Below, one piece after another: positions 17,112 through 25,768 of a DNA stretch of 41,634 bases. Each line of letters starts with the position of its first letter. Position 1 is the stretch's first letter. Under the pieces are notes generated by a model. The model was given only the letters and a program-made list of their open reading frames with translations, was not told the origin of the DNA and did no database searches. The DNA is from an uncultured Mycobacterium sp. (GTDB lineage: Bacteria; Actinomycetota; Actinomycetes; Mycobacteriales; Mycobacteriaceae). A program made the translations under genes and the position numbers. Where the stretch lies: assembly GCA_900078375.1 (NCBI GenBank), contig FLQS01000051.1, forward strand, positions 1-41,634. Reading direction: 5' to 3'.

Positions 17112-18668
17112 ATGAGCATGGACCCGGAATTCACCGCGCGGTACCTGAACGAACAGGACCCTGACGAAAGCCCGCCCGGTCACGGCCTGGACCGGGAAGC
17201 CGGCATCGGCGCCGAGCCGCAGGTGCCCGACGCACCGTCGCTGCCTGAGCCCGAAGCCCCGCCGTATCAGGCGATGCCGGACAACTGGGCAGAAACTACG
17301 CAGGTCGTAGCAGTATCACCGATCGCGGTGCCGCCGCCGGCGCCGCGCGTCGACGAGCAGCGCCGAGCGCCGAGCGCACCCGCTCGCCCCGCCGAGGGCG
17401 TTGGGGATTACCGGGAGGCCGGTGCGCGCCACCGCGACCCCAGCTCTGAGTACACCGAGGGCCGCCGAGAGCATCAAGCCCCGGCCACGCCGCCCCGCGG
17501 TTTCGCCGGCCCCGGTTCTGCCGATGTCGGACAGGCCCTCTCGGGGCCGATGGTGCGGGTTCCAAACGAATTCGTCGATTACTCACAAGGCCCCGTGGCA
17601 GGCCAGCGACCGCGGTCACAGCCCTTCGCGTCGGCGCCGCCGCGGGCACCGTCGGCGCCGAGCAATGAACTGGCCCGCAGTGAGTCCGCTCCGGTCTGGG
17701 ATGCCAGCGGCTCCAGCTTTGCCGACGCCTCCAACGCCCCGGCCTTGCGGGCCGAGGATGTCGTGGCTGCCCGCAAGCTGCCGCCGGAAATGGGATGGCG
17801 CAAGGCGGTCTATCTCGGTTCGGCCAAAACGGTCAACTTTGGTGCCGGGCCGGCCGAGCAGCGGCTGCGCGAACAGATCGATCTGATCAAAACCAACATC
17901 CCGGGTAACTACCTCATCGGCGTGGTGTGCGTTCGAGGGGGAGTGGGCAAGACCCGCACCACGGCCGGGGTGGGCACCGCCTACGCCATCCACCGCAAGA
18001 ACGAGCCCGTCCTGGCGATCGACGCCAATCCCACCTACGGCGCGCTGGGTCGGCTCATCGACCCGACCGCCACCGCATCGATCCGAGAATTCCTCGCCGA
18101 CAACAACCTTCACAGCTATCCGATGGCACGGCACTACACCGGCAAGAACAAGCCAGGCCTGGAAGTCCTGGGCGCCAATCAGAACGTCGCCAATCCCTTT
18201 GATTTGTCGCCGGAGGCCTTCAAGGCGGTGCTCGGCCGGGTGCGCCGCTTCTACCAGCTGGCGCTGGTGGACTGCGGCCCGGAGATCGAGCACCCGGTCA
18301 TGCAGGCGGTGCTGTCCCAAGTCGATTCACTGATCATCGTGGGCACGATGAACTTCGACGGTGCCGCCGCAGCGGAAACCACCATCAAGTGGCTCGCAGC
18401 ACGCAGCGAGTACCAGGCCCTGTTACGCCGCTCGGTGCTGGTCCTCAACGACGTATACAACTGCGTCGATAAGGATTTCATGGCCAAGGTGCGGGAAACG
18501 ATCGGTCAGCGGGTCGGCGGCGTCACCTCCATTCCGTGGGACAAGCACCTGCGCGACAGCCCCCAGTTGGACTGGGATGCTCTGCGCCGCGAAACGCAGT
18601 ACGCCTACCTGGATGTGGCCGCGTGGCTGGCCCAAGGCTTCCGCAGCGGACGGACGGCACTGCGGTGA
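17112..18668 (+). CDS. espI: EspI-like ESX-associated MinD/ParA-type ATPase
   Basis: I start at ATG 17112 (purine-rich GGGGTGG just upstream), giving 518 aa; the frame is open back to 16995 but that stretch looks non-coding. Residues 1 to about 230 are Pro/Ala/Arg-rich and disordered. The C-terminal half is a MinD/ParA/SIMIBI ATPase: deviant Walker A VRGGVGKTRTT, VLAIDANP after it, and Walker B-like LALVDCGPE. This layout is that of EspI (Rv3876) of ESX-1. EspI is not part of the core pore and is thought to modulate secretion in response to ATP. It sits between espG and eccD, and its stop overlaps the eccD GTG. Confidence 0.85.
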   Translation: MSMDPEFTARYLNEQDPDESPPGHGLDREAGIGAEPQVPDAPSLPEPEAPPYQAMPDNWAETTQVVAVSPIAVPPPAPRVDEQRRAPSAPARPAEGVGDYREAGARHRDPSSEYTEGRREHQAPATPPRGFAGPGSADVGQALSGPMVRVPNEFVDYSQGPVAGQRPRSQPFASAPPRAPSAPSNELARSESAPVWDASGSSFADASNAPALRAEDVVAARKLPPEMGWRKAVYLGSAKTVNFGAGPAEQRLREQIDLIKTNIPGNYLIGVVCVRGGVGKTRTTAGVGTAYAIHRKNEPVLAIDANPTYGALGRLIDPTATASIREFLADNNLHSYPMARHYTGKNKPGLEVLGANQNVANPFDLSPEAFKAVLGRVRRFYQLALVDCGPEIEHPVMQAVLSQVDSLIIVGTMNFDGAAAAETTIKWLAARSEYQALLRRSVLVLNDVYNCVDKDFMAKVRETIGQRVGGVTSIPWDKHLRDSPQLDWDALRRETQYAYLDVAAWLAQGFRSGRTALR

Positions 18669-20287
18669 CCTCCGTCCGTGAGGCCGCGGTGAGCACCGGG
18701 GCAGGGGAAGAATCCGAGCAGCTGCGCCAGGTCCTGGTCGCAGTCATGGTCAACGATGTGTCAATCGGGTTGCGTTTGGATGCCGCCGCGGCGATCGGCA
18801 TTCAGACCCCGGCCCTGGTCGACGTGCTCAACAGCCGCCTCAGTGAGATCGGCAAACCCCGACTGTCGGTCCGCCCAGGTGACGCTGTCGCTGGCCGCGG
18901 TCGCTGGGCACTGTGCTGGGTTGACGGGACACCGTTGAAGCCCAAGCGCTCTCTGAGCGAGCAGGGTGTCCTCGACGGCACCACTCTGTGGCTGCGCTTC
19001 ATCGACGACGCCGAAACGCGTATCCCGGTGATCGAGCACGTCACCAGCGCCATCCCCGCCGAACTGCGCAAGCACTGGCCTTCGGTGACACCGCCGTGGG
19101 CGGCCCGAGTGGGCGTTGTCCTGGTGGCCGTCGCCATGCTGTTGGTGGCCACATTGCTGCTGCGCTGGCGCTACGGACACGACGACTTGATCGCTAGTGC
19201 CGCTGCCGGCGTGTGCGCGCTGGCGCTGATCGTCACCGCCGTGGTGACCGGCATCCGGTCGGCGCGCAACCGTCGCGCGGCTGGCGACGTCCGCAGTATC
19301 GAGCCCGATCGGGCCGAGGTCCTACGCGCCGAGCCCGATCGGGCCGAGGTCCTACGCGCCGAGCTGTTCGTCGCTGACACGTTCCTGCTGCTGGCGGCGG
19401 CGGCGACAGCGGTGGCAGCCGCGCTGGCGATTCCCGGGCCGCTCGGTGCTGTGCATGTCGGGTTGGGCGCGGCGGTCGTGTTGGCAGCCGCAGTGTTGAT
19501 CTTGCGATTCACCGGCCGCCATGTCGCCCTGTGCACGGCGCTGGTCGTCATCAGCGCCGCCACCCTTGCCGCCGGCGTTGCCCGCATGCTGTTGGTGACC
19601 TCGGCCGTGACGCTGTTGGGCATCGTGTTGCTGGTGTCCATCATCTGCATCAAGCTCGCTCCGGGCTTTGCACGCATGCTGGCCAACCTGCGGCTTCCAG
19701 TGTTCCCGTCGGCCAGCGGGCGATGGATCTTCGAGACCCGCCCCGATCTGCCGAGTGCCGTGGTGGTGCCCAGTGGCGACACCCCCACGCTGGAGGGACC
19801 CCAGTCGGTCCGCAATGTGGTCATCTCCGTTGACCGTGCCCACGGCTTCCTGACGGGCGTGCTCGCGGGTTTCTCCGCCCTGCTGGTGATCACCGCGACG
19901 GCGCTGTGCGATCCGCACACCGATCGGCGGTGGCTCCCCCTGGTCGTTGCCGCCACCAGCGCTGGAGCCGTCCTGCTGCACGCCCGTTCCTACACCGATC
20001 GGCGACAGTCCACCCTGCTGGCCGTTGCGCCGGTGGCGATCGCGCTCGCGGTGCCGCTGCGCTACGCGGTCGGTCTGTGGTCACCGGCAGCGCTACTGAT
20101 CGGTTGCGCGACCATGCTGGTCCTCACGGCCGCGGGTCTGGCCCTGGCAGCGATCATCCCGACACACGTCTACAGCCCGATGTTCAAACAGATCGTGGAG
20201 TGGGTGGGCTACCTGCTGCTGATTGCGCCATTCCCGTTGACGTTCTGGCTGATGGGTGTGTTCTCGGCGATCCGGTACCGCTCGTGA
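18665..20287 (+). CDS. eccD: EccD, polytopic ESX membrane pore component
   Basis: GTG 18665 overlaps the espI stop (GTGA), giving 540 aa, the usual EccD size. Residues 1 to about 120 form the cytoplasmic ubiquitin-like domain (VLVAVMVNDVSIGLRL, then TPLKPKRSLSEQGVLDGTTLWL). About 11 transmembrane helices follow from about residue 140 to the end. EccD forms the inner-membrane vestibule around EccB and EccC. The cytoplasmic loop after the second helix carries a tandem duplication, EPDRAEVLRA twice, from a perfect 30-bp repeat. The stop overlaps the mycP start. Confidence 0.93.
   Translation: MTSVREAAVSTGAGEESEQLRQVLVAVMVNDVSIGLRLDAAAAIGIQTPALVDVLNSRLSEIGKPRLSVRPGDAVAGRGRWALCWVDGTPLKPKRSLSEQGVLDGTTLWLRFIDDAETRIPVIEHVTSAIPAELRKHWPSVTPPWAARVGVVLVAVAMLLVATLLLRWRYGHDDLIASAAAGVCALALIVTAVVTGIRSARNRRAAGDVRSIEPDRAEVLRAEPDRAEVLRAELFVADTFLLLAAAATAVAAALAIPGPLGAVHVGLGAAVVLAAAVLILRFTGRHVALCTALVVISAATLAAGVARMLLVTSAVTLLGIVLLVSIICIKLAPGFARMLANLRLPVFPSASGRWIFETRPDLPSAVVVPSGDTPTLEGPQSVRNVVISVDRAHGFLTGVLAGFSALLVITATALCDPHTDRRWLPLVVAATSAGAVLLHARSYTDRRQSTLLAVAPVAIALAVPLRYAVGLWSPAALLIGCATMLVLTAAGLALAAIIPTHVYSPMFKQIVEWVGYLLLIAPFPLTFWLMGVFSAIRYRS
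19301..19360 (+). repeat. Perfect 2 x 30-bp tandem repeat inside eccD
   Basis: Bases 19301-19330 are repeated exactly at 19331-19360, duplicating ten residues (EPDRAEVLRA) in a cytoplasmic loop of EccD. The identity at synonymous positions points to a recent duplication or slippage event that keeps the frame. Confidence 0.9.
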
Positions 20288-21954
20288 AAACCGCGAACGT
20301 TGTGCGCAGCACGTCATGCCTGCTCGGCGCAGCCCTGATGGCGCTGGCACCGGCGCTGGCCAGCGCGCCCACCGCGGCGGCCCTCGCCCCACCGACAATT
20401 GATCCGGCGGCTGTTCCGCCGGACGGGCCGCCCACGCCGCCCGAACCGATGAAGCAGGGGGCCTACTGCCCGCGCGTGGGCACACTTCCGGGAACCGATT
20501 ACCGCGTGCAGGCCCGCTACCTTGACATGCTGAATCTGTCGGAGGCTTGGCAATTCGGCCGCGGAGCCGGAGTCAGCATTGCCGTGATCGACACCGGCGT
20601 CAACCCGCACCCCCGCCTGCCCAACCTCATCCCGGGCGGCGATTACGTCTCTGACGGGGACGGCCTACAGGACTGCGACGCACACGGAACCATTGTTGCG
20701 TCGATCATCGCTGCGGCACCCGCTGACGGCAAAACACCCCTTACCCCGCAACGCCAAACGCGGCGGCCCGACACCGTTCCGACGTCGGAAGCCCCGCCGC
20801 CACCACCCCCGCCGCCCACGCAGACGGTGATCATTCAAGCCCCGCCGCCACCACCTCCGCCACCGCCACCGGACGTTCCGCCGGCGGCCTGGCGCAGCGA
20901 CGGCGGCGCGCTGCACGTGCAGCCGGTCGACTTCCCGGGTCCATTGCCAGCCGATGACCCGCCACCGCCGCCGCCCCCGCCGGTGATCCCCCCGCCCGAC
21001 GCGTACACCGGGATCGCACCGGACGCGCAGATCATTTCGATCCGGCAGTCCTCTCAGGCGTTCAGCCCGGAGAACTCGTTCGGCAACGAAGATCCCGTCA
21101 CTCGCCGCAAGGCCGGGGACATCGAGTCGATGGCGCGGGCCATCGTGCACGCCGCCAACATGGGCGCCAAGGTCATCAACATCTCCGAGGTGTCGTGCAT
21201 GAGCGCCCTAGACGTGATCGACCAGAAAGCACTGGGCGCGGCAATCCGCTATGCGGCCGTCGACAAGGACGCGGTGATCGTGGCCGCCGCCGGCAACACC
21301 AGCAATAAGGACTGCAAGCAGAATCCCATCTATAACCCGTTGAGCCCCAATGATCCTCGCGATTGGGCTGGCGTGACCACCGTTGTCACCCCGGCCTGGT
21401 TTTCGGACTACGTGCTGACCGTGGGCGCTGTCGACGCGGACGGTAATCCGCTAACCGACCTCAGCATGGCGGGCCCGTGGGTGTCGATCGCCGCGCCAGG
21501 GACCAACGTCGAGAGCCTGTCCGCCCGCGACGACGGTCTCATGAACGCCGTGGAGGGCCAGGACAAGCAGCTGGTTTCCCCTGCGGGAACGTCGTTTTCG
21601 GCTGCGATCGTCTCCGGGGTCGCCGCACTGGTGCGCGAGAAGTACCCGACATTGACGTCGCATCAGATCATCAACCGGCTCATCCGCACGGCACGCCCGC
21701 CCGCTCGCGGGGTCGACAATCAGGTGGGGTTCGGGATCGTCGATCCGGTCGCGGCCTTGACCTACGACCTGCCTGATGGCGATCCGCGGCCACCCGAGCG
21801 TATTGCTGATCCGCTGGTGCTGCCGCCACCTCATCCGGGGCGGGACATGTCGCCGGTGTGGATTGCGCTCGGTTCAATCGGCGGCGTAGCGCTGCTGGCG
21901 GCCGCGGCGGTGGGTGTGGCGGCCATCATTCGCAACAACAGGGGGACAGCGTGA
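20284..21954 (+). CDS. mycP: MycP, mycosin subtilisin-like protease
   Basis: GTG 20284 overlaps the eccD stop and gives 556 aa with a Sec signal peptide (basic start, hydrophobic 11-30). The catalytic triad is visible: Asp103 (VIDTGV), His134 (DAHGT) and Ser437 (GTSFSA). A single transmembrane helix near the C-terminus (about 523-548) anchors it to the outer face of the inner membrane. Between His134 and the mid-domain is a long proline-rich insertion (about 160-245, several runs of 5-7 prolines). This is longer and more repetitive than I expect of the family loop. Mycosins stabilise the ESX complex independently of protease activity. It is coupled to eccE by GTGA overlap. Confidence 0.95.
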   Translation: MKTANVVRSTSCLLGAALMALAPALASAPTAAALAPPTIDPAAVPPDGPPTPPEPMKQGAYCPRVGTLPGTDYRVQARYLDMLNLSEAWQFGRGAGVSIAVIDTGVNPHPRLPNLIPGGDYVSDGDGLQDCDAHGTIVASIIAAAPADGKTPLTPQRQTRRPDTVPTSEAPPPPPPPPTQTVIIQAPPPPPPPPPPDVPPAAWRSDGGALHVQPVDFPGPLPADDPPPPPPPPVIPPPDAYTGIAPDAQIISIRQSSQAFSPENSFGNEDPVTRRKAGDIESMARAIVHAANMGAKVINISEVSCMSALDVIDQKALGAAIRYAAVDKDAVIVAAAGNTSNKDCKQNPIYNPLSPNDPRDWAGVTTVVTPAWFSDYVLTVGAVDADGNPLTDLSMAGPWVSIAAPGTNVESLSARDDGLMNAVEGQDKQLVSPAGTSFSAAIVSGVAALVREKYPTLTSHQIINRLIRTARPPARGVDNQVGFGIVDPVAALTYDLPDGDPRPPERIADPLVLPPPHPGRDMSPVWIALGSIGGVALLAAAAVGVAAIIRNNRGTA

Positions 21955-23546
21955 AGTCGACCTTCCCGATCGGGCTGCGGCTCACCTGGTGGCGGGTCAT
22001 CCTCGCCTTCCTGGTGACCGTGGCATTACTGGGAGCCGGTACCCACCTGTGGCATGGGCCGGTCGCGCTCGCCGTTCCGATTACCGTCGCGGTGCTGCTC
22101 GACGCGGCCCTGCTGATCACGTGGCGTCAGGAGACTCTGGCGGCCCTGGCGTGGGGTCGGGTGCGCCGCCGGGACGCAGACACGACCGTCGATTCGCCGG
22201 TGTCCTCGCACCGGCCGCGCTGGACCACCGATGAGCTGGCGATCCGCGGCGACGACTTCGAAGCCCTGGCGGTGGTCGCCGTGGACGGCCCGTCGCACAG
22301 CCCTTCGGTGCTCGATCAGCATCGCGTGCATTCCGGGGTTCTGCTCCCCGTCAAGGTGGTGGCACGCGCGGTGCAGCAGTTCGACGTGCGGTTGGCCGGG
22401 ATCGACATTCACAGCGTCGGACGGCGCCGAGCAGGCGAGGACCATCATCACTACGCGGCCACCTACTCAGGCGTCATCGCCGATTACGGAGCGGTCGGGG
22501 AGCGCAGCACCTGGTGCGTGCTGCGGATGCGCGGCGGTGACAACGCCGGAGCCCTCGCGGCCCGTGACTCGGTGGCGGCGACGCTGGCGGCGTGTGCGCG
22601 GCGGTTGGCCGTCGAACTGGGCGCGCACGGGTGCCCGTCGCGACTGGTGGATGCGGCCGAGCTGGCCGAGCTGGACACGGCGATCGCCGGCCCGCTTGCC
22701 CGCGGCGCCCACGCGCAGTGGTCGGGGCTCGTGCACCCCGCCGGTGCGGCGACGAACTACTGGGTGTCCCCGCAGGACATCACCACCGAGACCTTGGACC
22801 GGTTGTGGGCTCCCGATACCGACGCCACCATGACCAGCATTCAGCTGCGTCCCCAGGCCGGCGGAACAGTGTCGGTGGGCATGTTGGTGCGGTACTGCAC
22901 GGCGGGCCTGCTCAAAGAGCCCCCGCTGCGCGGGCTGAACCCGCTGTCGGGGCAGCAGGAACAAGCGCTGCGCGCCACCCTGCTGGAGCCTGCGGTGCCG
23001 GAGCTGCAGCTGCCGCACCGGGCGTTGAGTACCGGGGAGAAGCTGCGCGCGCCGATCGGCGCTACCGGCATCCTGATCGGCACCACCGCCAAGCACCATC
23101 CGATGCTGGTTCCCCTTGGCAACGCACGCCCCGGCCGGCACGCGTCGGTGACGGTTGCCGGGGAGCTGGCGCTGCTGTTCCAGATCGCCCGCCGCGCGGC
23201 GGCTACCGGCTACCGCGTGGCCGTCGTGTCCAGCCGCCCGGAACACTGGCGAGCTGCACTGGCACCCGGCCTGCGCGTGGTCCGCGAGGTGCCTGACGAA
23301 CTGCCCGACAACGGGCGCGCCATGATGGTCGTCTATGACCACACCGGCACCACGGGCAACCATCCCACCGCCGCGGTCACCGTGCGCGCCGTCAACCCGG
23401 GGACGGCCAGTGTGGCCGATGTGCACCTGGAGCAAGACTCCAACAGCACCGCGGTCATCCGCACCGCGGAGTTCCGCTACCGGCTACACATCGACGTGCA
23501 ATCCGAACGCAACGACATCGCCGCCGCGGCCCGGCGCGTGGCCTGA
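21951..23546 (+). CDS. eccE: EccE, ESX membrane complex subunit
   Basis: GTG 21951 overlaps the mycP stop, with GGGGGACA just upstream. The protein is 531 aa, with two N-terminal transmembrane helices (about residues 11-30 and 36-55) and a large cytoplasmic domain. The wrapped segment WTTDELAIRGDDFEALAVV and the later RPEHWRAAL region fit EccE, which caps the periphery of the EccBCDE pore. It is poorly conserved between ESX systems, so identity rests on position and topology as much as on sequence. It ends 47 nt before eccA. Confidence 0.9.
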   Translation: MKSTFPIGLRLTWWRVILAFLVTVALLGAGTHLWHGPVALAVPITVAVLLDAALLITWRQETLAALAWGRVRRRDADTTVDSPVSSHRPRWTTDELAIRGDDFEALAVVAVDGPSHSPSVLDQHRVHSGVLLPVKVVARAVQQFDVRLAGIDIHSVGRRRAGEDHHHYAATYSGVIADYGAVGERSTWCVLRMRGGDNAGALAARDSVAATLAACARRLAVELGAHGCPSRLVDAAELAELDTAIAGPLARGAHAQWSGLVHPAGAATNYWVSPQDITTETLDRLWAPDTDATMTSIQLRPQAGGTVSVGMLVRYCTAGLLKEPPLRGLNPLSGQQEQALRATLLEPAVPELQLPHRALSTGEKLRAPIGATGILIGTTAKHHPMLVPLGNARPGRHASVTVAGELALLFQIARRAAATGYRVAVVSSRPEHWRAALAPGLRVVREVPDELPDNGRAMMVVYDHTGTTGNHPTAAVTVRAVNPGTASVADVHLEQDSNSTAVIRTAEFRYRLHIDVQSERNDIAAAARRVA

Positions 23547-23593
23547 TCGGGCGAGCTGACACCACCAACGACTTCGAGAGGGAGCTAACGGCG

Positions 23594-25435
23594 ATGACCA
23601 CCACGCAAGCCAGCGATCCAGCCCGCGCCGCGATGACCCGGGGCCTGCTCGCCTCGGGCATCAACGTCGATGGCGTCATGGCCGGCCACAACCCGGCGGT
23701 GGCCACCGAGCAGTTCAAGAAGGCCACCCAACTCGACCCCGGCATCTGTGACGCGTGGCTGGCCCGCATCGTCGCCGGCGATGACAGCGTGGAGGTCGTA
23801 CAGGCCGCCTGGGATGCCCGCGAATCCTACGGCTGGGAAATCCACCGTCTCGGCCTGCGCGGCACTGCTTTTCGCCCCATGGTCTCCGATGGCGTGTTCC
23901 TCAAGCTGGAGATCACCTCCCGCGATGCGCTGCGCAACGCCCTGGCCGTGGCGCTGATCCGGGAGAAGCGCTACGCGCAGGCCCATGCACTGCTGTCGGA
24001 AGCCGACCCCGCAGACCCGTTCGATGCCGACTCCCACGTCTATGCACGGGGCCTGCTGCACTTCCAGACCAGACGCTGGCCCGATGTGCTCGCCGCCTTC
24101 TCCACCGACCGGGTATGGCGCATGCCGATCTTCGGCGCGGCGGCCTCGGCGATGGCCGCGACTGCACTGGCATCACTTGGGGTCTTTGAAGACGCGTTCC
24201 GCCGTGCGCAGAAGTCCGTCGAAAGTGATCTACTTCCGGCTGCGGCGACGGTCGCGCTCTACACCCAGGCGATGTGCCTACGCCACCTAGACAAAGCTGA
24301 TGACGCCAATCAGCTTCTGCGGCGGGCCTATTCGCGCGACGCTCAGTTCTCTCCGGCCCGTGAAGCACTCGACGACCAGACCATCCGGCTGACTCTCACC
24401 AGCCCCGAGGCCATCGAATCGCGCACCAACCCGTGGGACCCCGACAGCGCCCCCTCCAAGGAAGCCGCTGAGGCGGCCAAGCACTCAGCGCAAGCCAGCA
24501 AGTTGCTCGCCGAGGGCGACGCGGAGCTCAACGCCATGCTCGGTATGGAGGCCGCCAAACGGGAAGTGAAGCGGATTCGCTCCACCACCAAAGTCAATCA
24601 GCTGCGCACCAAAGCCGGTCTGCCGGTGCCGGTGAGCTCGCGCCACACCCTCTTGCTGGGACCGCCGGGAACCGGCAAGACGACGGTCGCGCGGTCGCTC
24701 ACCAAGCAGCTGTGCGGGCTCGGTGTGCTGCGCCGGCCCACCGTCGTGGAGACCCGGCGCTCCAAGCTGCTCGGCCGACACATGGGTGATGCCGAGAAGA
24801 ACACCGAAGCCACCGTGGAAGGCGCGATGGGCGGGGCGCTGTTCATTGACGAGATGCACAACCTCTACGAGACCGGCTACTCCGGCGGCGACGCTTATGG
24901 CACAGCGATTTTGGAGACATTGCTGCCCTATCTGGAAAACGATCGCGCCGAACTGGTGGTGTTCGGTGCGGGCTATCCGAACGCGATGGAACGGATGCTG
25001 ACCGCGAATCAGGGTCTGCGGCGGCGGTTTCCGACCGTGATCCGGTTCGAGTCCTACACCCCCGATGAACTGTGGCAGCTCACAGAGCTGATGGCCGCCG
25101 AGTACAAGGATGTCCTGGCCGGCGATGTCGAGGCGACGCTACGGCCGGTGTTCGAGCGGTATTACGTTCAGGAGAACAGGTCTCCTGAAGGTGACTTGAT
25201 CCGCGGAACGGACTGGCTCGGCAACGCTGGGTTCGTGCGCAACATCATCGAGAAGGCCCGCGATCACCGCAACAACCGCGTCGACAATGAGGATCTGGAC
25301 GCACTGCTGGCCCAGGACGACCTGCTGACCGAGGCGCAGCTGCTGCCCTTCCAGCAGCTCATCGCCGAAGACATCGCGGAGGGAGTGGCCGCGGCGGTAT
25401 CGGATGCCGAATCCGACCGGACCCCAGCGCCATGA
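23594..25435 (+). CDS. eccA: EccA, cytosolic AAA+ ATPase of the ESX system
   Basis: A 613-aa EccA; ATG 23594 follows a GGGAG ribosome-binding site. Residues 1 to about 280 form the TPR-like helical domain. The C-terminal CbxX/CfqX AAA+ domain has Walker A GPPGTGKT (356-363), Walker B LFIDE (416-420), a downstream VVFGAGYP sensor region and an arginine-finger-like LRRRFP. EccA is cytosolic, interacts with EspG and PE/PPE or Esp substrates, and probably disassembles chaperone-substrate complexes. It is the last gene of the locus; the next genes are on the other strand and convergent. Confidence 0.95.
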   Translation: MTTTQASDPARAAMTRGLLASGINVDGVMAGHNPAVATEQFKKATQLDPGICDAWLARIVAGDDSVEVVQAAWDARESYGWEIHRLGLRGTAFRPMVSDGVFLKLEITSRDALRNALAVALIREKRYAQAHALLSEADPADPFDADSHVYARGLLHFQTRRWPDVLAAFSTDRVWRMPIFGAAASAMAATALASLGVFEDAFRRAQKSVESDLLPAAATVALYTQAMCLRHLDKADDANQLLRRAYSRDAQFSPAREALDDQTIRLTLTSPEAIESRTNPWDPDSAPSKEAAEAAKHSAQASKLLAEGDAELNAMLGMEAAKREVKRIRSTTKVNQLRTKAGLPVPVSSRHTLLLGPPGTGKTTVARSLTKQLCGLGVLRRPTVVETRRSKLLGRHMGDAEKNTEATVEGAMGGALFIDEMHNLYETGYSGGDAYGTAILETLLPYLENDRAELVVFGAGYPNAMERMLTANQGLRRRFPTVIRFESYTPDELWQLTELMAAEYKDVLAGDVEATLRPVFERYYVQENRSPEGDLIRGTDWLGNAGFVRNIIEKARDHRNNRVDNEDLDALLAQDDLLTEAQLLPFQQLIAEDIAEGVAAAVSDAESDRTPAP

Positions 25436-25499
25436 CATCGGCGGCGCGTGTCAGCAAGGCTCCGTCAGTAGTGACTGATCGGCTCGACTGATGGCGCGC

Positions 25500-25768
25500 A
25501 GCAAAACACCCTGGGCGGCAACCAGAATCCGACTTCGTAACCGTAGTGATCAGGGCGTCAGCGTCGTCGAAGTACCTTCTGGCGTAGTCCAGCTCGAGCG
25601 GCGTGCTCGTGGGCTCCAGGAGGACCGCTGCGGCGTTGTCGCGTGCCGACAGAGGGCGTACTGCTGGCGGCGGTGTTCGTCGCCGGCTTGAACGGCGCTG
25701 TGTGGGTCGTTTCGCGCGGATGCGGGGGCCGTGCTGGTGGACAGGGCTGCGGCGTGGACGACGGTCAT
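25500..25768 (-). pseudogene. Small ORF after the VirB6-like gene, probably frameshifted
   Basis: An ATG at 25768 overlaps the stop of the VirB6-like gene (ATGA), as expected for a coupled next gene. Its frame is Ala/His-rich and turns into unlikely protein around 25655. From there another frame reads a convincing segment (RDNAAAVLLEPTSTPLELD, then ARRYFDDADALITT) that runs towards eccA. The two fit together as one protein if a frame change occurs near 25650-25660. No family is recognised. It may be a damaged last gene of the transfer operon or a coincidence of high GC. Confidence 0.35.

Noticed and set aside
20643..21150. Gly-rich minus-strand ORFs opposite mycP
   Set aside because: They are the complement of the polyproline codons in MycP.
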